This document shows, piece by piece, positions 17,373-25,997 of a DNA stretch of 64,000 nucleotides; position 1 is the stretch's first letter, and every line of letters starts with the position of its first letter. Position numbers and translations under genes: made by a program. The stretch is from Cellulomonas humilata (lineage in GTDB: Bacteria; Actinomycetota; Actinomycetes; Actinomycetales; Cellulomonadaceae): assembly GCF_030814415.1 (NCBI RefSeq), contig NZ_JAUSVB010000002.1, positions 744,001 through 808,000 on the forward strand, written 5' to 3'. The notes under the pieces were generated by a model. That model was not told the DNA's origin. It was given only the letters and a program-made list of their open reading frames with translations, and did no database searches.

Positions 17373-18146
17373 GTGGCCACCACGGGAGGCGTGCTGCTGT
17401 CCGACGAGCTGCTGCGGCTGCGAGAGCTGGTCAGCGAGGCTGACGGCATCGAGCTGAAGGTGACGGTGCCCGAGGTCGCGCACCGTTCGACGACCGCGAC
17501 GCTCGGCCTGGACCCGATCGATGCCCAGATCCGCCACGTGTACTTCTTCGACACCCCGGATCTCGCGCTCAACAAGGTCGGCGTCGTCGTGCGGGCGCGG
17601 CGGATCCAGGGTGGCGGGAACGACTCGGTCGTGAAGCTGCGGCCCGTCGTCCCGAGCGAGCTCCCGAGGGACATCCGCAAGTCGCCGAACTTCAGCGTCG
17701 AGGTGGACATCGTCCCCGGCAGCTTCGTGTGCTCCGCGTCGCTGAAGAACAAGCTCCCCGCCACCGCGGTCCGGGCCTCGGCGTCCGGTGAACGGCCGTT
17801 GCGCAAGCTGTTCTCGAAGGAGCAGCGGGCGTTCTTCGCCGAGCACGCCCCCGACGGTCTGACGATCGACGACCTGTCGATCCTCGGACCGATCTTCGTG
17901 CTCAAGCTGAAGGTCGTGCCGGAGACGTTCGACCGCCGGCTCGTCGCCGAGATGTGGTTCTACCCGGATGGCTCACGCATCCTCGAGCTGTCCACCAAGT
18001 GCCTCCCCACGGAAGGCATCGCTGTCGCCGGCGACCTCCGGCGGCTCCTCGGCGACAAGGGCGTCGACATCACCGGCGCACAGCAGACCAAGACCAGCAC
18101 AGCTCTGGAGTTCTTCTCCGCGGAGCTGCAAGCAAAGCCGGCATGA
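17373..18146 (+). CDS. CYTH domain protein (triphosphate tunnel metalloenzyme-like)
   Basis: 257 residues. The N-terminal part has CYTH features: an ExELK-like strand (EADGIELKVTVPE), the FFDTPDLALNKVGVVVRARR block, VVKLRPV, and SVEVDIVPGSF. CYTH proteins bind triphosphate-containing ligands (ATP, thiamine triphosphate, polyphosphate) in a beta-barrel tunnel with divalent metal. The GTG at 17373 follows GGAAAGGG by about 5 bases. It lies 50 bases before the CYTH-Ppx fusion gene, so the two are probably one operon. The exact reaction cannot be told from sequence; polyphosphate or triphosphate handling is the best guess given the partner. Confidence 0.75.
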   Translation: MATTGGVLLSDELLRLRELVSEADGIELKVTVPEVAHRSTTATLGLDPIDAQIRHVYFFDTPDLALNKVGVVVRARRIQGGGNDSVVKLRPVVPSELPRDIRKSPNFSVEVDIVPGSFVCSASLKNKLPATAVRASASGERPLRKLFSKEQRAFFAEHAPDGLTIDDLSILGPIFVLKLKVVPETFDRRLVAEMWFYPDGSRILELSTKCLPTEGIAVAGDLRRLLGDKGVDITGAQQTKTSTALEFFSAELQAKPA

Positions 18147-18196
18147 ACCCGGCCGCACTGTGCCGACGGTCGCGCAATCCGAGGAGGTGGTGACCG

Positions 18197-19726
18197 ATGG
18201 GGCAGACGGAGATCATCCCTCGGTGGGAGTGGCGCACGTTCGGCGTGGCGTTCGGCCCGGCAGAGGACTTCCTGGCCGGCCAGGTACCCACGGGCACCAA
18301 GGAGAGCGACGAGCTCTACCTCCTGTCGGTGCGCGGCGACACCGTCAAGGTGCGCGACGGCCTCATGGACATCAAGCTCATCCGTGAGGTCGGCCTCGGT
18401 GGGCTGGAACGGTGGGAACCGGTCCTCAAGGCTCCGTTCCCGCTCGGCCACAGCGACATCGCCGCGATCTTCGCCGCGCTGCGTGAGCCGATGCCCGACC
18501 TGGCGCAGGAGACCTACAGCCTCGAGGAGCTCCTCCGGGAGCTGGTCGACCCCCACCCCGGCGTTCGGGCAGTTCCCGTCCGCAAGCGGCGCGTCCGCCA
18601 CACGATCGAGGGCTGCATCGGCGAGCTCTCCGAGGTCGAGGTCGGCGAGTGGGTCACCAGGACGATCGCGATCGAGTCGGAGGACCGGGACGCGGTCGTG
18701 GCCGCCGTCCGAGCCGTGGGGCTGGGCAACCGGGTCAACACGAGCTACCCGCGTGGCCTGGGCGCGCTGTTCGACAACGCGCCGCCCAGGTACGCGACCA
18801 TCGACGTGGGCACCAACTCGGTGAAGCTCCACATCGGCCAGCCGATCCTGGGCGGGCGGTGGGAGGCGTTGGTCGATCGCGCCGAGGTGACCCAGCTCGG
18901 CGCCGGGCTCGCACAGACGGGGAGGGTCTCGCCGGCGGCCATCGAGCGCACGACACAGGCCATCCGCGGCATGGTCGAGGAGGCCCGCGAGCACCTGGTC
19001 AGGGAGATCGCCGCCGTCGGGACCGCCGGGCTGCGCATGGCCGAGAACCGCACCGAGGTCCTGGAGTCGATCGAACGGGCGACGGGGGTCTCCGTGGAGG
19101 TCATCTCCGGTGACGAGGAGAGCCGTCTGGCCTACGTCGCCGCCCTTGCCGGCCTCGGCGGGTCGGACGGCGCGGTGGTGGTCTTCGACACCGGCGGCGG
19201 CAGCTCACAGTTCACGTTCGGCCACGGCGACGTGGTCGACGAGCGATTCAGCGTCGACGTCGGCGCGGCCCGCTACACGGAGCGCTTCGGGCTCGACAGG
19301 CAGGTCTCCCCGGAGACGCTCCAGGATGCCCTGGCGGCGATCGCCGCGGACCTTGACCGGCTGGACGACCGGCAGGCGCCGGACGCCCTGGTGGGGATGG
19401 GCGGTGCGATGACCAACCTCACCGCCGTGATGCTGGGACTCGCGCGCTACGACCCGGTCGCCGTCCAGGGCTCGGTGCTCGAGCGCGCCGAGGTCGAACG
19501 CCAGATCGAGACGTACCGGTCGCTCGACGCCGACGGACGCCGGTCGATCGTGGGGCTGCAGCCGAAGCGCGCCGAGGTGATCCTCGCCGGCGCCTGCATC
19601 GTGCGCACCGTCATGGACAAGCTGGGGATGGATCGGTTGACGGTCAGCGACCGCGGCCTGCGGCACGGCCTCATCCACGAACGCTTCGGCCTCGGCGAGC
19701 GGGAGGCACACCCGAGGTCGGCGTGA
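18197..19726 (+). CDS. CYTH-like domain fused to Ppx/GppA phosphatase
   Basis: 509 residues. Residues 1-190 resemble a second CYTH domain: PRWEWRTFG, ESDELYLLSV, VKVRDGLMDIKLIR, ERWEPVLKAPFPL, KRRVRHTIEG, LSEVEVG. Residues ~198-500 are a complete Ppx/GppA phosphatase of the sugar-kinase/actin fold: the phosphate-1 loop ATIDVGTNSVKLHIG, then EVISGDEESRLAYVAA, VVFDTGGGSSQF, and VSDRGLRHGLI near the end. Ppx/GppA enzymes hydrolyse polyphosphate or pppGpp. A strong ribosome-binding site (GAGGAGGT, 18181-18188) precedes the ATG at 18197. The fusion is unusual: most Ppx/GppA proteins have a C-terminal HD-like domain or nothing. The CYTH module may deliver or recognise the chain end. Confidence 0.85.
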   Translation: MGQTEIIPRWEWRTFGVAFGPAEDFLAGQVPTGTKESDELYLLSVRGDTVKVRDGLMDIKLIREVGLGGLERWEPVLKAPFPLGHSDIAAIFAALREPMPDLAQETYSLEELLRELVDPHPGVRAVPVRKRRVRHTIEGCIGELSEVEVGEWVTRTIAIESEDRDAVVAAVRAVGLGNRVNTSYPRGLGALFDNAPPRYATIDVGTNSVKLHIGQPILGGRWEALVDRAEVTQLGAGLAQTGRVSPAAIERTTQAIRGMVEEAREHLVREIAAVGTAGLRMAENRTEVLESIERATGVSVEVISGDEESRLAYVAALAGLGGSDGAVVVFDTGGGSSQFTFGHGDVVDERFSVDVGAARYTERFGLDRQVSPETLQDALAAIAADLDRLDDRQAPDALVGMGGAMTNLTAVMLGLARYDPVAVQGSVLERAEVERQIETYRSLDADGRRSIVGLQPKRAEVILAGACIVRTVMDKLGMDRLTVSDRGLRHGLIHERFGLGEREAHPRSA

Positions 19727-19852
19727 ACCACCGGGCCATCAGAGCTCTGACCCCCGGCTTCCGACACCGAGTGCCTGGTGCGACAGCGCAGACCCTCGGG
19801 GCGACCTCGGCGTCCGCCGTGTTGTCGATCCACGTCGAGATCCGGGCGGGCG

Positions 19853-20461
19853 CTACGGCGTTGCCCGCCGGGAGGGCGGCTGCGCGCCCGCGATCGTCGC
19901 CAGGTGCGACCGGATGCGCTCGCTGTCCCAGCCATGACCCTGCCGCAGCCCGGTGGCCATCGTGGACAGGTAGGCCTCGCTCGGACGGTTCAGCGGCGCC
20001 GCGTCCCACCGGTGGGCGGTCAGGGTGAGGAGCGGCATCCCGTCGAGGGTCCCGATGCGCACGACTGTCTCGTAGCGTCCGGGTCCCAGCCGATGGCGCC
20101 CGTCACGCGCCAGAGCAGGCAGGTCGAGGTCCGTCCCGGGCTCGCGGCCCATCTCCTGGGCCAGCACGTCTGCCAGCTGTCCTGGACGCAGGAGGTAGGC
20201 CATCGCCGGGACCTCGCCGGGCGCGGACGGGTCGAGAACGGCGGTCCCCCCGCCCCAGGTCGCCGACGACCCGGTGAAGTACAGGCGACCTGCGATCACG
20301 AGGGCTGCTGTGCGCTCGGGGTCGCGGCGGTCCCGGCACCCGGGGTACGTGCGGCGGCTGCCGGGCGGCCTCCCACCCCGCAGGTAGTGGCGGAAGCGGC
20401 TGGCGCTGAGGTTCGAGCCGTACGCGACGTACCAGAGCCGAGCCGTGGGTTCCGGCGTCAT
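19853..20461 (-). CDS. Gamma-glutamylcyclotransferase-fold (GGCT/AIG2-like) protein
   Basis: 202 residues. The opening motif WYVAYGSNLSASRF is the GGCT substrate-binding YGSNL signature. The YPGCRDRRDPERTAALVIAG, ATWGGGTAVLDP and AMAYLLRPGQLADVLAQEM stretches match actinobacterial relatives often mislabelled histone deacetylase. GGCT enzymes release 5-oxoproline from gamma-glutamyl amines. The catalytic Glu cannot be fixed by eye, although AQEMGRE is a candidate region. Its ATG overlaps the stop of the ATP-grasp ligase (ATGA), so it is the last gene of a five-gene coupled operon. It may process the ligase product; that link is inference. Confidence 0.8.
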   Translation of the reverse strand: MTPEPTARLWYVAYGSNLSASRFRHYLRGGRPPGSRRTYPGCRDRRDPERTAALVIAGRLYFTGSSATWGGGTAVLDPSAPGEVPAMAYLLRPGQLADVLAQEMGREPGTDLDLPALARDGRHRLGPGRYETVVRIGTLDGMPLLTLTAHRWDAAPLNRPSEAYLSTMATGLRQGHGWDSERIRSHLATIAGAQPPSRRATP

Positions 20462-21993
20462 GCCGGAAGCTCCGCCGCACGGCCGGCCGTCGTCGCCTCG
20501 GTCAGCAGGATCTGCTCGGCGCGCCGGAAGATGTCCATCGCCTCGTCCGGGGTGCTCCCGATCGCGGTCAGCCCGACCCGGCCCAGCTCGGTCAGACAGC
20601 TGATCATGTGGAACACCACACCTGTCTCGCGGGACTGGTCGAAGTGCAGCCGGTGGCGGGCGACGGCGTCGAAGAGGTCGCCGACTCGCAGGGCACGCAA
20701 TGCCGGGCTCTCCAGATGGTCCGTCGCGACCAGGTGCCGCTCGGCGCCAGTCGACGTGAGGAATCGCCCGGATGGTCCGTCATAACGACCGTCGGTGAGG
20801 AACTGCAGAGTGAGGAACGGGTGGGTAGTGCCTCCCTTGCGCAGGTTCAGCTCGATCGCGTGCGCCACCCACTCGCCCGCGTCGTCGCGCACGACGACGA
20901 AGTCGACGGCGAACCGGCCGAGGACGCCTTCCGCCGCGAGGCGCCGGCCGATGACCTCCGCAGGACCGCTGATCAGTCGCGAGTACGCAGGGTCCGCCGG
21001 GAAGGTGCAGCCGATGTAGCGCTGGCCACTGGGACCGCCGAGCAGCTGGTCGTGGGTGGACAGGAGCTCGACCTGGCCGTCGGGCAGGACCCGGAGCTGG
21101 ACGCTCGGGCTGCGCAGCTCGGTGCCGGTGACCCGCTCCTCGACGATGCCGCCGTCGCGGGCGAACCGGTCCCAGTACTCGTCACGCGTGAGAGTGGGCG
21201 ACTCCAGCTCGAGCACAGCGACACGCTCGGCCACCAGCTCTGGACGACCTCCGTCGACGTCACGCAGGTCGACCGTTGCATTGCCGTTGCCCGCCACCCC
21301 GTCGTTCAGCTTGACGATCATGGATGCCGTGCCGGGGTGCTCGGCGAGGATCGACGTGATGGCGTCGACGACCGCCTCCCGATCCCGGAGCCCTTCGGCG
21401 CCCAGCGGGTGCCGGACGCCCTCTTCCGCGAAGAGCCGACGGCACCCCGACTTGGTGCCGAGGGCGGACAGTCGCGGGTCCGAGCCGTACATCGGGATGC
21501 CGAGGGTGAGGGCGAGGTCCCTCTCGCGGTTGGTCGTGCTGTACGCGATCAGGTGGCAGCGCTCGCGGTTGAGGATGCCGGCCCCGATGTCCGCGAGCAG
21601 CCTCGGCCGCTCGAGCAGCTTCTCGGCGAGCGGTCGGGACGTCGAGTCGTCCACCGACACGAGCGTCAGCCGGGCACGAGCGTGGCTCGGGATCACCCCC
21701 GGCAGGAGTGCGAGGTAGTACTCGATGATGCCGTCCTTGATGGGGGTCGACGTCACGTAGGTCATCCGGAGCGCTGGTTGCCGCAGCAGGAGAAGGAGGA
21801 AGAGGAAGCGTTCCTCGAACGCCTGTGCGAGGCCCGCGCTGGCCAGGGAGTCGACCGCCACCGAGGGCACGATCACGACCGACTCGTCGTCATTATCGAG
21901 GCGCATCGTGTCCCAGACGGACCGCATCCGCTGCTGGAGCCCGACGAACCGCTCCCACCGCGCTGCGTCGTCGAGCTCGTCCAACGTCGTCAT
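20458..21993 (-). CDS. PGM1-type ATP-grasp peptide ligase
   Basis: 511 residues. The N-terminal third looks like a pre-ATP-grasp Rossmann-type domain (VVIVPSVAVDSL, MTYVTSTPIKDGIIEYYLALLPGV). The ATP-grasp core includes MIVKLNDGVAGNGNATVDL and FAVDFVVVRDD. The C-terminal signature IELNLRKGGTTHPFLTLQFL, then GVVFHMISCLTELGRVGLTAIG, is that of the PGM1_C group named after the pheganomycin peptide ligase. Such enzymes join a carboxylate, via acyl phosphate, to an amine, often an amino acid or peptide. ATGA overlaps tie it to the receiver-cyclase gene upstream and to the GGCT-fold gene downstream. The substrate is unknown. Confidence 0.85.
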   Translation of the reverse strand: MTTLDELDDAARWERFVGLQQRMRSVWDTMRLDNDDESVVIVPSVAVDSLASAGLAQAFEERFLFLLLLLRQPALRMTYVTSTPIKDGIIEYYLALLPGVIPSHARARLTLVSVDDSTSRPLAEKLLERPRLLADIGAGILNRERCHLIAYSTTNRERDLALTLGIPMYGSDPRLSALGTKSGCRRLFAEEGVRHPLGAEGLRDREAVVDAITSILAEHPGTASMIVKLNDGVAGNGNATVDLRDVDGGRPELVAERVAVLELESPTLTRDEYWDRFARDGGIVEERVTGTELRSPSVQLRVLPDGQVELLSTHDQLLGGPSGQRYIGCTFPADPAYSRLISGPAEVIGRRLAAEGVLGRFAVDFVVVRDDAGEWVAHAIELNLRKGGTTHPFLTLQFLTDGRYDGPSGRFLTSTGAERHLVATDHLESPALRALRVGDLFDAVARHRLHFDQSRETGVVFHMISCLTELGRVGLTAIGSTPDEAMDIFRRAEQILLTEATTAGRAAELPA

Positions 21994-23117
21994 GGCTGGC
22001 TCATCTCGGGACTCCCGATCACGTAGGTGCTCACGGGTCGGCTGAACCCGCGCAGCTCGAGTGCACCGACCGGATGCCCGGCGACGCGTTCCTCGACCGC
22101 CGCGAAGACGCGCTCGCTGACCAAGACCTGGCCAGGGCCGGCCGTGGCGCAGAGCCGCGCCGCGAGGTTGGTGACGCTTCCGATGGCGGCATAGTCCGAG
22201 CGGCCCTCGAAGCCGATCCGTCCGAGGGTGGCGAAGCCCTGCGCGACGCCGACGCCGAAGCCGAGGTCGTGCCCGCGCCGCGTCCATCCCTGGGCCAGGC
22301 GAGCGACGCGGTCGCGCATCGCCATCGCCATCGCGACCGCCCGCCAGGCCGGGTCGTCGCAGGGGACCGGGTCGTTGAAGAAGACCATGAGACCGTCACC
22401 GGTGAATCGCTCGAGGGTCCCCTCGTACTCGACGATCAGCTCGCCGAGCTCGCGGTGGTACTCGCCCAGGACCTGCATCACCTCCTCCGGCTCGGACTGC
22501 TCGGCGAACGGCGTGAACCCGCGGAGGTCGCAGAACACGACGACGATCTCCCGGCGGTGGCTGTCGAGCAGCGACTCGTCCCCGGAGTCGATCACGAGGT
22601 CCGCGAGCTGCGGCGGCAGGAAACGACGGAGCCGCTGGAGCCGTTGCAGCTCATCCACCTGCGTGCGGACGCGCGTCTCGAGCTCGCGGTTCCACTCCGC
22701 GAGCTCGCTGGCCTGCCGCGCGATCGTGTCCTGGTACCGCTTCACCCGAGCCAGCGACGCCACCCGTGCGACGAGCTCGCCCTGGTGGAAAGGCTTCGCG
22801 ACGAAGTCGTCGGCGCCGGCCTCGATCGCGTGCAGCTTCTCCTGGTCTCCGCTCGCGGTGATCATCACCACAGGCAGGTACGCGGTGCGCGGGTCAGCCC
22901 TGACCCGGCGACAGACCTCGTACCCGTCGATGCCGGCCATCACGATGTCGAGAAGCACCAGGTCGACCACCTGGTCAGGCTTCGCCAGGAACGCCAGCGC
23001 CTCCTCGCCCGACGACGCGAGCTCGAGCCGGTAGCCGCGCGGCTCGAGGACCGCCTGGAGCAGCCGCAGGTTCTGCGGCAGGTCGTCGACGGCGAGGATC
23101 GTCACCTGGTCAGCCAT
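21990..23117 (-). CDS. Response regulator with class III adenylate/guanylate cyclase output
   Basis: 375 residues. The receiver (1-120) has the DD pair (LAVDDLPQN), the phospho-acceptor in LLDIVMAGIDG near residue 56, and the conserved lysine (DDFVAKPF). A coiled-coil linker follows (about 120-165). The class III cyclase domain (about 180-370) has both metal aspartates, in VVVFCDLRGFTPFA and ERFTGDGLMVFFND. The late GRIGFEGRSDYAAIGSVTNLAARL block carries the transition-state Asn/Arg region. It should make a cyclic nucleotide in response to phosphorylation by the kinase encoded two genes upstream. It overlaps the preceding receiver gene by 8 bases and the ligase gene by 4. Confidence 0.9.
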   Translation of the reverse strand: MADQVTILAVDDLPQNLRLLQAVLEPRGYRLELASSGEEALAFLAKPDQVVDLVLLDIVMAGIDGYEVCRRVRADPRTAYLPVVMITASGDQEKLHAIEAGADDFVAKPFHQGELVARVASLARVKRYQDTIARQASELAEWNRELETRVRTQVDELQRLQRLRRFLPPQLADLVIDSGDESLLDSHRREIVVVFCDLRGFTPFAEQSEPEEVMQVLGEYHRELGELIVEYEGTLERFTGDGLMVFFNDPVPCDDPAWRAVAMAMAMRDRVARLAQGWTRRGHDLGFGVGVAQGFATLGRIGFEGRSDYAAIGSVTNLAARLCATAGPGQVLVSERVFAAVEERVAGHPVGALELRGFSRPVSTYVIGSPEMSQP

Positions 23118-23496
23118 GGGGGTGGCCGCGGACGATGAACGCGTCGACCTGGGACGGAAGGGCCCGCACGCTGATCGGTTTGGCCAGATAGCCGTCGAAG
23201 CCGTCCGCGTAGGCGCGCTCGCGGTCCTCCTCCATGGCGAAGGCCGTGACGGCGACCACCGGGACGTCGCCGATCTCGGGGTCCTGACGGATCTGGTGCA
23301 AGGCCTCGACCCCGTCGATGCCGGGGAGCTGCAGGTCCATCAGGACGAGGTCGGGGGAGCAGTCGTGCGCGAGGTGGACGCCCTCCTCGCCCGAGCGGGC
23401 CTCGACGACTTCGTAGCCGCCGACCTGCAGCACGTCTCGGATCAGCTTGAGGTTGAGCGCGTTGTCCTCGACCACGAGGATCCGGCCACCCGTCAT
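23110..23496 (-). CDS. Single-domain response regulator
   Basis: 128 residues consisting of one receiver domain: acidic pair in ILVVEDNALNL, phospho-acceptor Asp in LVLMDLQLPGIDG, Thr in VVAVTAFAM, Lys in FDGYLAKPI. No output domain, as in DivK/CheY-like proteins. It probably passes phosphate or signals by protein contact between the hybrid kinase (overlapping by 4 bases upstream) and the receiver-cyclase (overlapping by 8 bases downstream). Confidence 0.92.
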   Translation of the reverse strand: MTGGRILVVEDNALNLKLIRDVLQVGGYEVVEARSGEEGVHLAHDCSPDLVLMDLQLPGIDGVEALHQIRQDPEIGDVPVVAVTAFAMEEDRERAYADGFDGYLAKPISVRALPSQVDAFIVRGHPHG

Positions 23497-25742
23497 CGCC
23501 GAGCTCCTTCCGTCGACGCGGTCCCGAGGTCGGTGGGCAGGGCGTCGGCCCGTCGCAGAGCGCTCACCAGCTCGTCACGGCCGACCGGCTTCACCAGGTA
23601 CTCCGAGGCTCCCATCGCGAGGCCACGTGGCCGCTCGTCGAGGATCGAGGCGACGACGACGGGGATGTCTCGCGTGGTCGAGTCCGCCTTGAGGTGCTCG
23701 AGCACCGCCCAGCCGTCCATCCCGGGGAGCCGGATGTCCAGGACGACCGCTACGGGCAGAGTGGATCGCACGGCATCGAGTCCGGCCCGCCCGTCTCGGG
23801 CCCGGACGACGCGCACGCCGAGCCCGTCGAGGTAGGCGGCGAGCAGGTCCAGCGACGCGCGGTCGTCGTCGACCACCACGATCGCGGGGGCGTCGACACG
23901 TGGCGCGGTGGTGGTGGGCACCGCGGTGCCGGCAGGGACGGAGAAGCCGAACGTGCTGCCGGCGCCGATCTCCGTCTCCAGCCAGATCCGGCCGCCGAGG
24001 AGCGCGACGAGACGTCGGCACAGGGTGAGACCCAGACCCGTGCCCTCCTCCTTGGGCGCTCCCCGTCGCCCCTGCTGGAACGCCTCGAAGATGCGCTCTC
24101 GGTCCTCGGGCGCTATCCCGGGGCCGTCGTCTCGGACCGTGACCTCGACGTCCCGCCCGACCTGGTGCGCGCCCACCGAGACATGGCCACCGTCGGGAGT
24201 GAACTTCACCGCGTTGCTGAGGAGGTTCACGAGCACCTGCTTGAACTTCAGCTCGTCGGACTCGACCATGTCGAGCGCAGGATCGACGTCCAGGGTGATC
24301 GTGATCCCGTGGACGGTCGCACGCCCCCGGACCATCGCGATGGCATAGTCCAGCGCCGCTGGGACCGAGAACGTGGACGGCTCCAGCTCCATGCGACCGG
24401 CCTCGACCTTCGACAGGTCGAGGATCTCGTTCAGCAGCTCGAGGAGGTGCTGGCCGGAGCTGAGGATGTCCCGCAAGTACTCCTCCTGCCGCTCGTTGAG
24501 GTCGCCGAAGAGCCTCTCGAGCAGCACCTCGGAGAACCCGATCACGGCATTGAGCGGGGTCCGGAGCTCGTGCGACATGCTCGCCAGGAAGTCGGACTTG
24601 TGCTGGCTCACCACCTCCAGCTCGGCGGACTTGAGCTCGAGCTCCCGGAAGAGCCGCGCGTTCGTCACGGCCAGGGCGGACTGGCCGGCGAACGTCTCCA
24701 GGAAGTCGACCGTCGCAGGCGCGAAGGCACCAGGGGTCCGGCGTCGCACCACGAGCGCACCGATGATCCGCTCACCGCGCAGCACCGGCACGGCGAGCAC
24801 GGATCGCCAGCCGTCGTCGTGCAGCACCGCGAGATGAGGGTCGAGGTCCACGTCGTCGAGGTCCGGGACGGCAATCGGGTGGCGTTCGCGTGCAGCGCGG
24901 CCGACGAGGGTCGTCTCCAGCTCGATCCGTACCTCGCGGAGTCGGGTGAGGAGCTCGGGGCTGCTGGCGTAGGCGCTGCGGACCGAGAACGAGTGGTCGT
25001 CCTCGATGTACTCCATGACGGATCCACCGTCGCAGCCCGAGAAGCGGACGGCGTTCTTGATGATCGTCGACAGCACCTCGTCCAGCACCAGGCTCGAGCT
25101 CACCAGGCCGCCGACCTCGCTGAGCGCCTCGAGCTGGTCGACACGGCGCCCGAGCTCGGCGCCGCGCGTGTCGAGGGCCGCGAGCAGGTGCACGTGGCGC
25201 ACGACGACCGCCGCCTGGGCGGCGAAGGTCTCGAGCAGGGCGGACCCGCTCGCGTCGAACGGGTCGACGTCGCTCCGGAGCAACGACAACGCACCGACGA
25301 CCTCGTCGTCCAGGAGCATCGGCGCTGCGATCACCGTGCGGAACCCGGCGATCTCCTGGATGTCACGGCGCCGGTACGCGGGGTCCTCCTGCGCGTCGGC
25401 GATCTGCTGGACGCTGTGATCGGTGGCCGCCCGTCCCACCATCGTGTCCCGGTCCACCCGGATCGGGTGCGCCTCGAGGTGACGCCGGAACGCATCGGTC
25501 ACGCCGACCGAGGACGCGAGCGTGAAGCTGTCGCCGTCGATGAGGTACACCTGCGCGGCCTGGGCCCGGCACAAGCGGCGAGCGGAGTCCACGATCGTGT
25601 CGAGGACGGCGTCGGGGTCCATGGCCGACCGGCCGAGGGCGGTGAGGACGGCGTTCGCTGCGGTGAACTGGTCGGTGGCGTCGTCGCGCGCGCGTCGCAG
25701 ACGCTCGAGCTCCGCCTCGTCCGCCGCGCCGTGCCCGGCCAT
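23493..25742 (-). CDS. GAF-GAF-HisKA-HATPase-REC hybrid histidine kinase
   Basis: 749 residues from the ATG at 25742. The order is: a short coiled coil; GAF 1 (about 35-185); GAF 2 (about 205-365); HisKA with the phospho-histidine in SHELRTPLNAVIGFSE (His ~391); an HATPase with NLLSNAVKFTPDGG, DDGPGIAPEDRERIFEAF and GTGLGLTL; and a C-terminal receiver with acceptor Asp in VVLDIRLPGMDG. There is no membrane segment, so it is a cytosolic sensor of a small ligand, redox state or gas bound by the GAF domains. An ATG at 25856 in the same frame is possible but would add an atypical tail. It is the first gene of the five-gene operon. Confidence 0.9.
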   Translation of the reverse strand: MAGHGAADEAELERLRRARDDATDQFTAANAVLTALGRSAMDPDAVLDTIVDSARRLCRAQAAQVYLIDGDSFTLASSVGVTDAFRRHLEAHPIRVDRDTMVGRAATDHSVQQIADAQEDPAYRRRDIQEIAGFRTVIAAPMLLDDEVVGALSLLRSDVDPFDASGSALLETFAAQAAVVVRHVHLLAALDTRGAELGRRVDQLEALSEVGGLVSSSLVLDEVLSTIIKNAVRFSGCDGGSVMEYIEDDHSFSVRSAYASSPELLTRLREVRIELETTLVGRAARERHPIAVPDLDDVDLDPHLAVLHDDGWRSVLAVPVLRGERIIGALVVRRRTPGAFAPATVDFLETFAGQSALAVTNARLFRELELKSAELEVVSQHKSDFLASMSHELRTPLNAVIGFSEVLLERLFGDLNERQEEYLRDILSSGQHLLELLNEILDLSKVEAGRMELEPSTFSVPAALDYAIAMVRGRATVHGITITLDVDPALDMVESDELKFKQVLVNLLSNAVKFTPDGGHVSVGAHQVGRDVEVTVRDDGPGIAPEDRERIFEAFQQGRRGAPKEEGTGLGLTLCRRLVALLGGRIWLETEIGAGSTFGFSVPAGTAVPTTTAPRVDAPAIVVVDDDRASLDLLAAYLDGLGVRVVRARDGRAGLDAVRSTLPVAVVLDIRLPGMDGWAVLEHLKADSTTRDIPVVVASILDERPRGLAMGASEYLVKPVGRDELVSALRRADALPTDLGTASTEGARR

Positions 25743-25964
25743 CGTCGGCCGCCCTTCCCCGGGTGGTGTCGAGTCCCGGGCCGTCTTCGAGTCTCCTCGC
25801 CGGACGGTGCCGCGTCCAACATCGTGCTCGAGGGCACCGGCGTCTGGGCGGGCCATCGTGCGAGCGTCCCTGCAGGCGAGAACAGGGGATCAGTCCATGC
25901 GCCCCCCACACGTGCGGAACCCCCGCCGCCACGAGGGCGACGGGGGTGCCGTCACTGCAGGTCA

Positions 25965-25992
25965 CCGCCTCACGGGAGCAGCCGTGAGGCGG
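25965..25992 (-). terminator. glnA1 terminator hairpin
   Basis: An 11-bp perfect stem (CCGCCTCACGG / CCGTGAGGCGG) with a 6-base loop, starting 5 bases after the glnA1 stop on the minus strand. Confidence 0.75.
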
Positions 25993-25997
25993 GACGA

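Noticed and set aside
19844..19869. 7-bp GC-rich hairpin (GGCGGGC/GCCCGCC) as a terminator between the Ppx fusion and the GGCT-fold gene
   Set aside because: It extends into the last codons of the GGCT-fold gene and has a long loop; such short stems are frequent in this composition.
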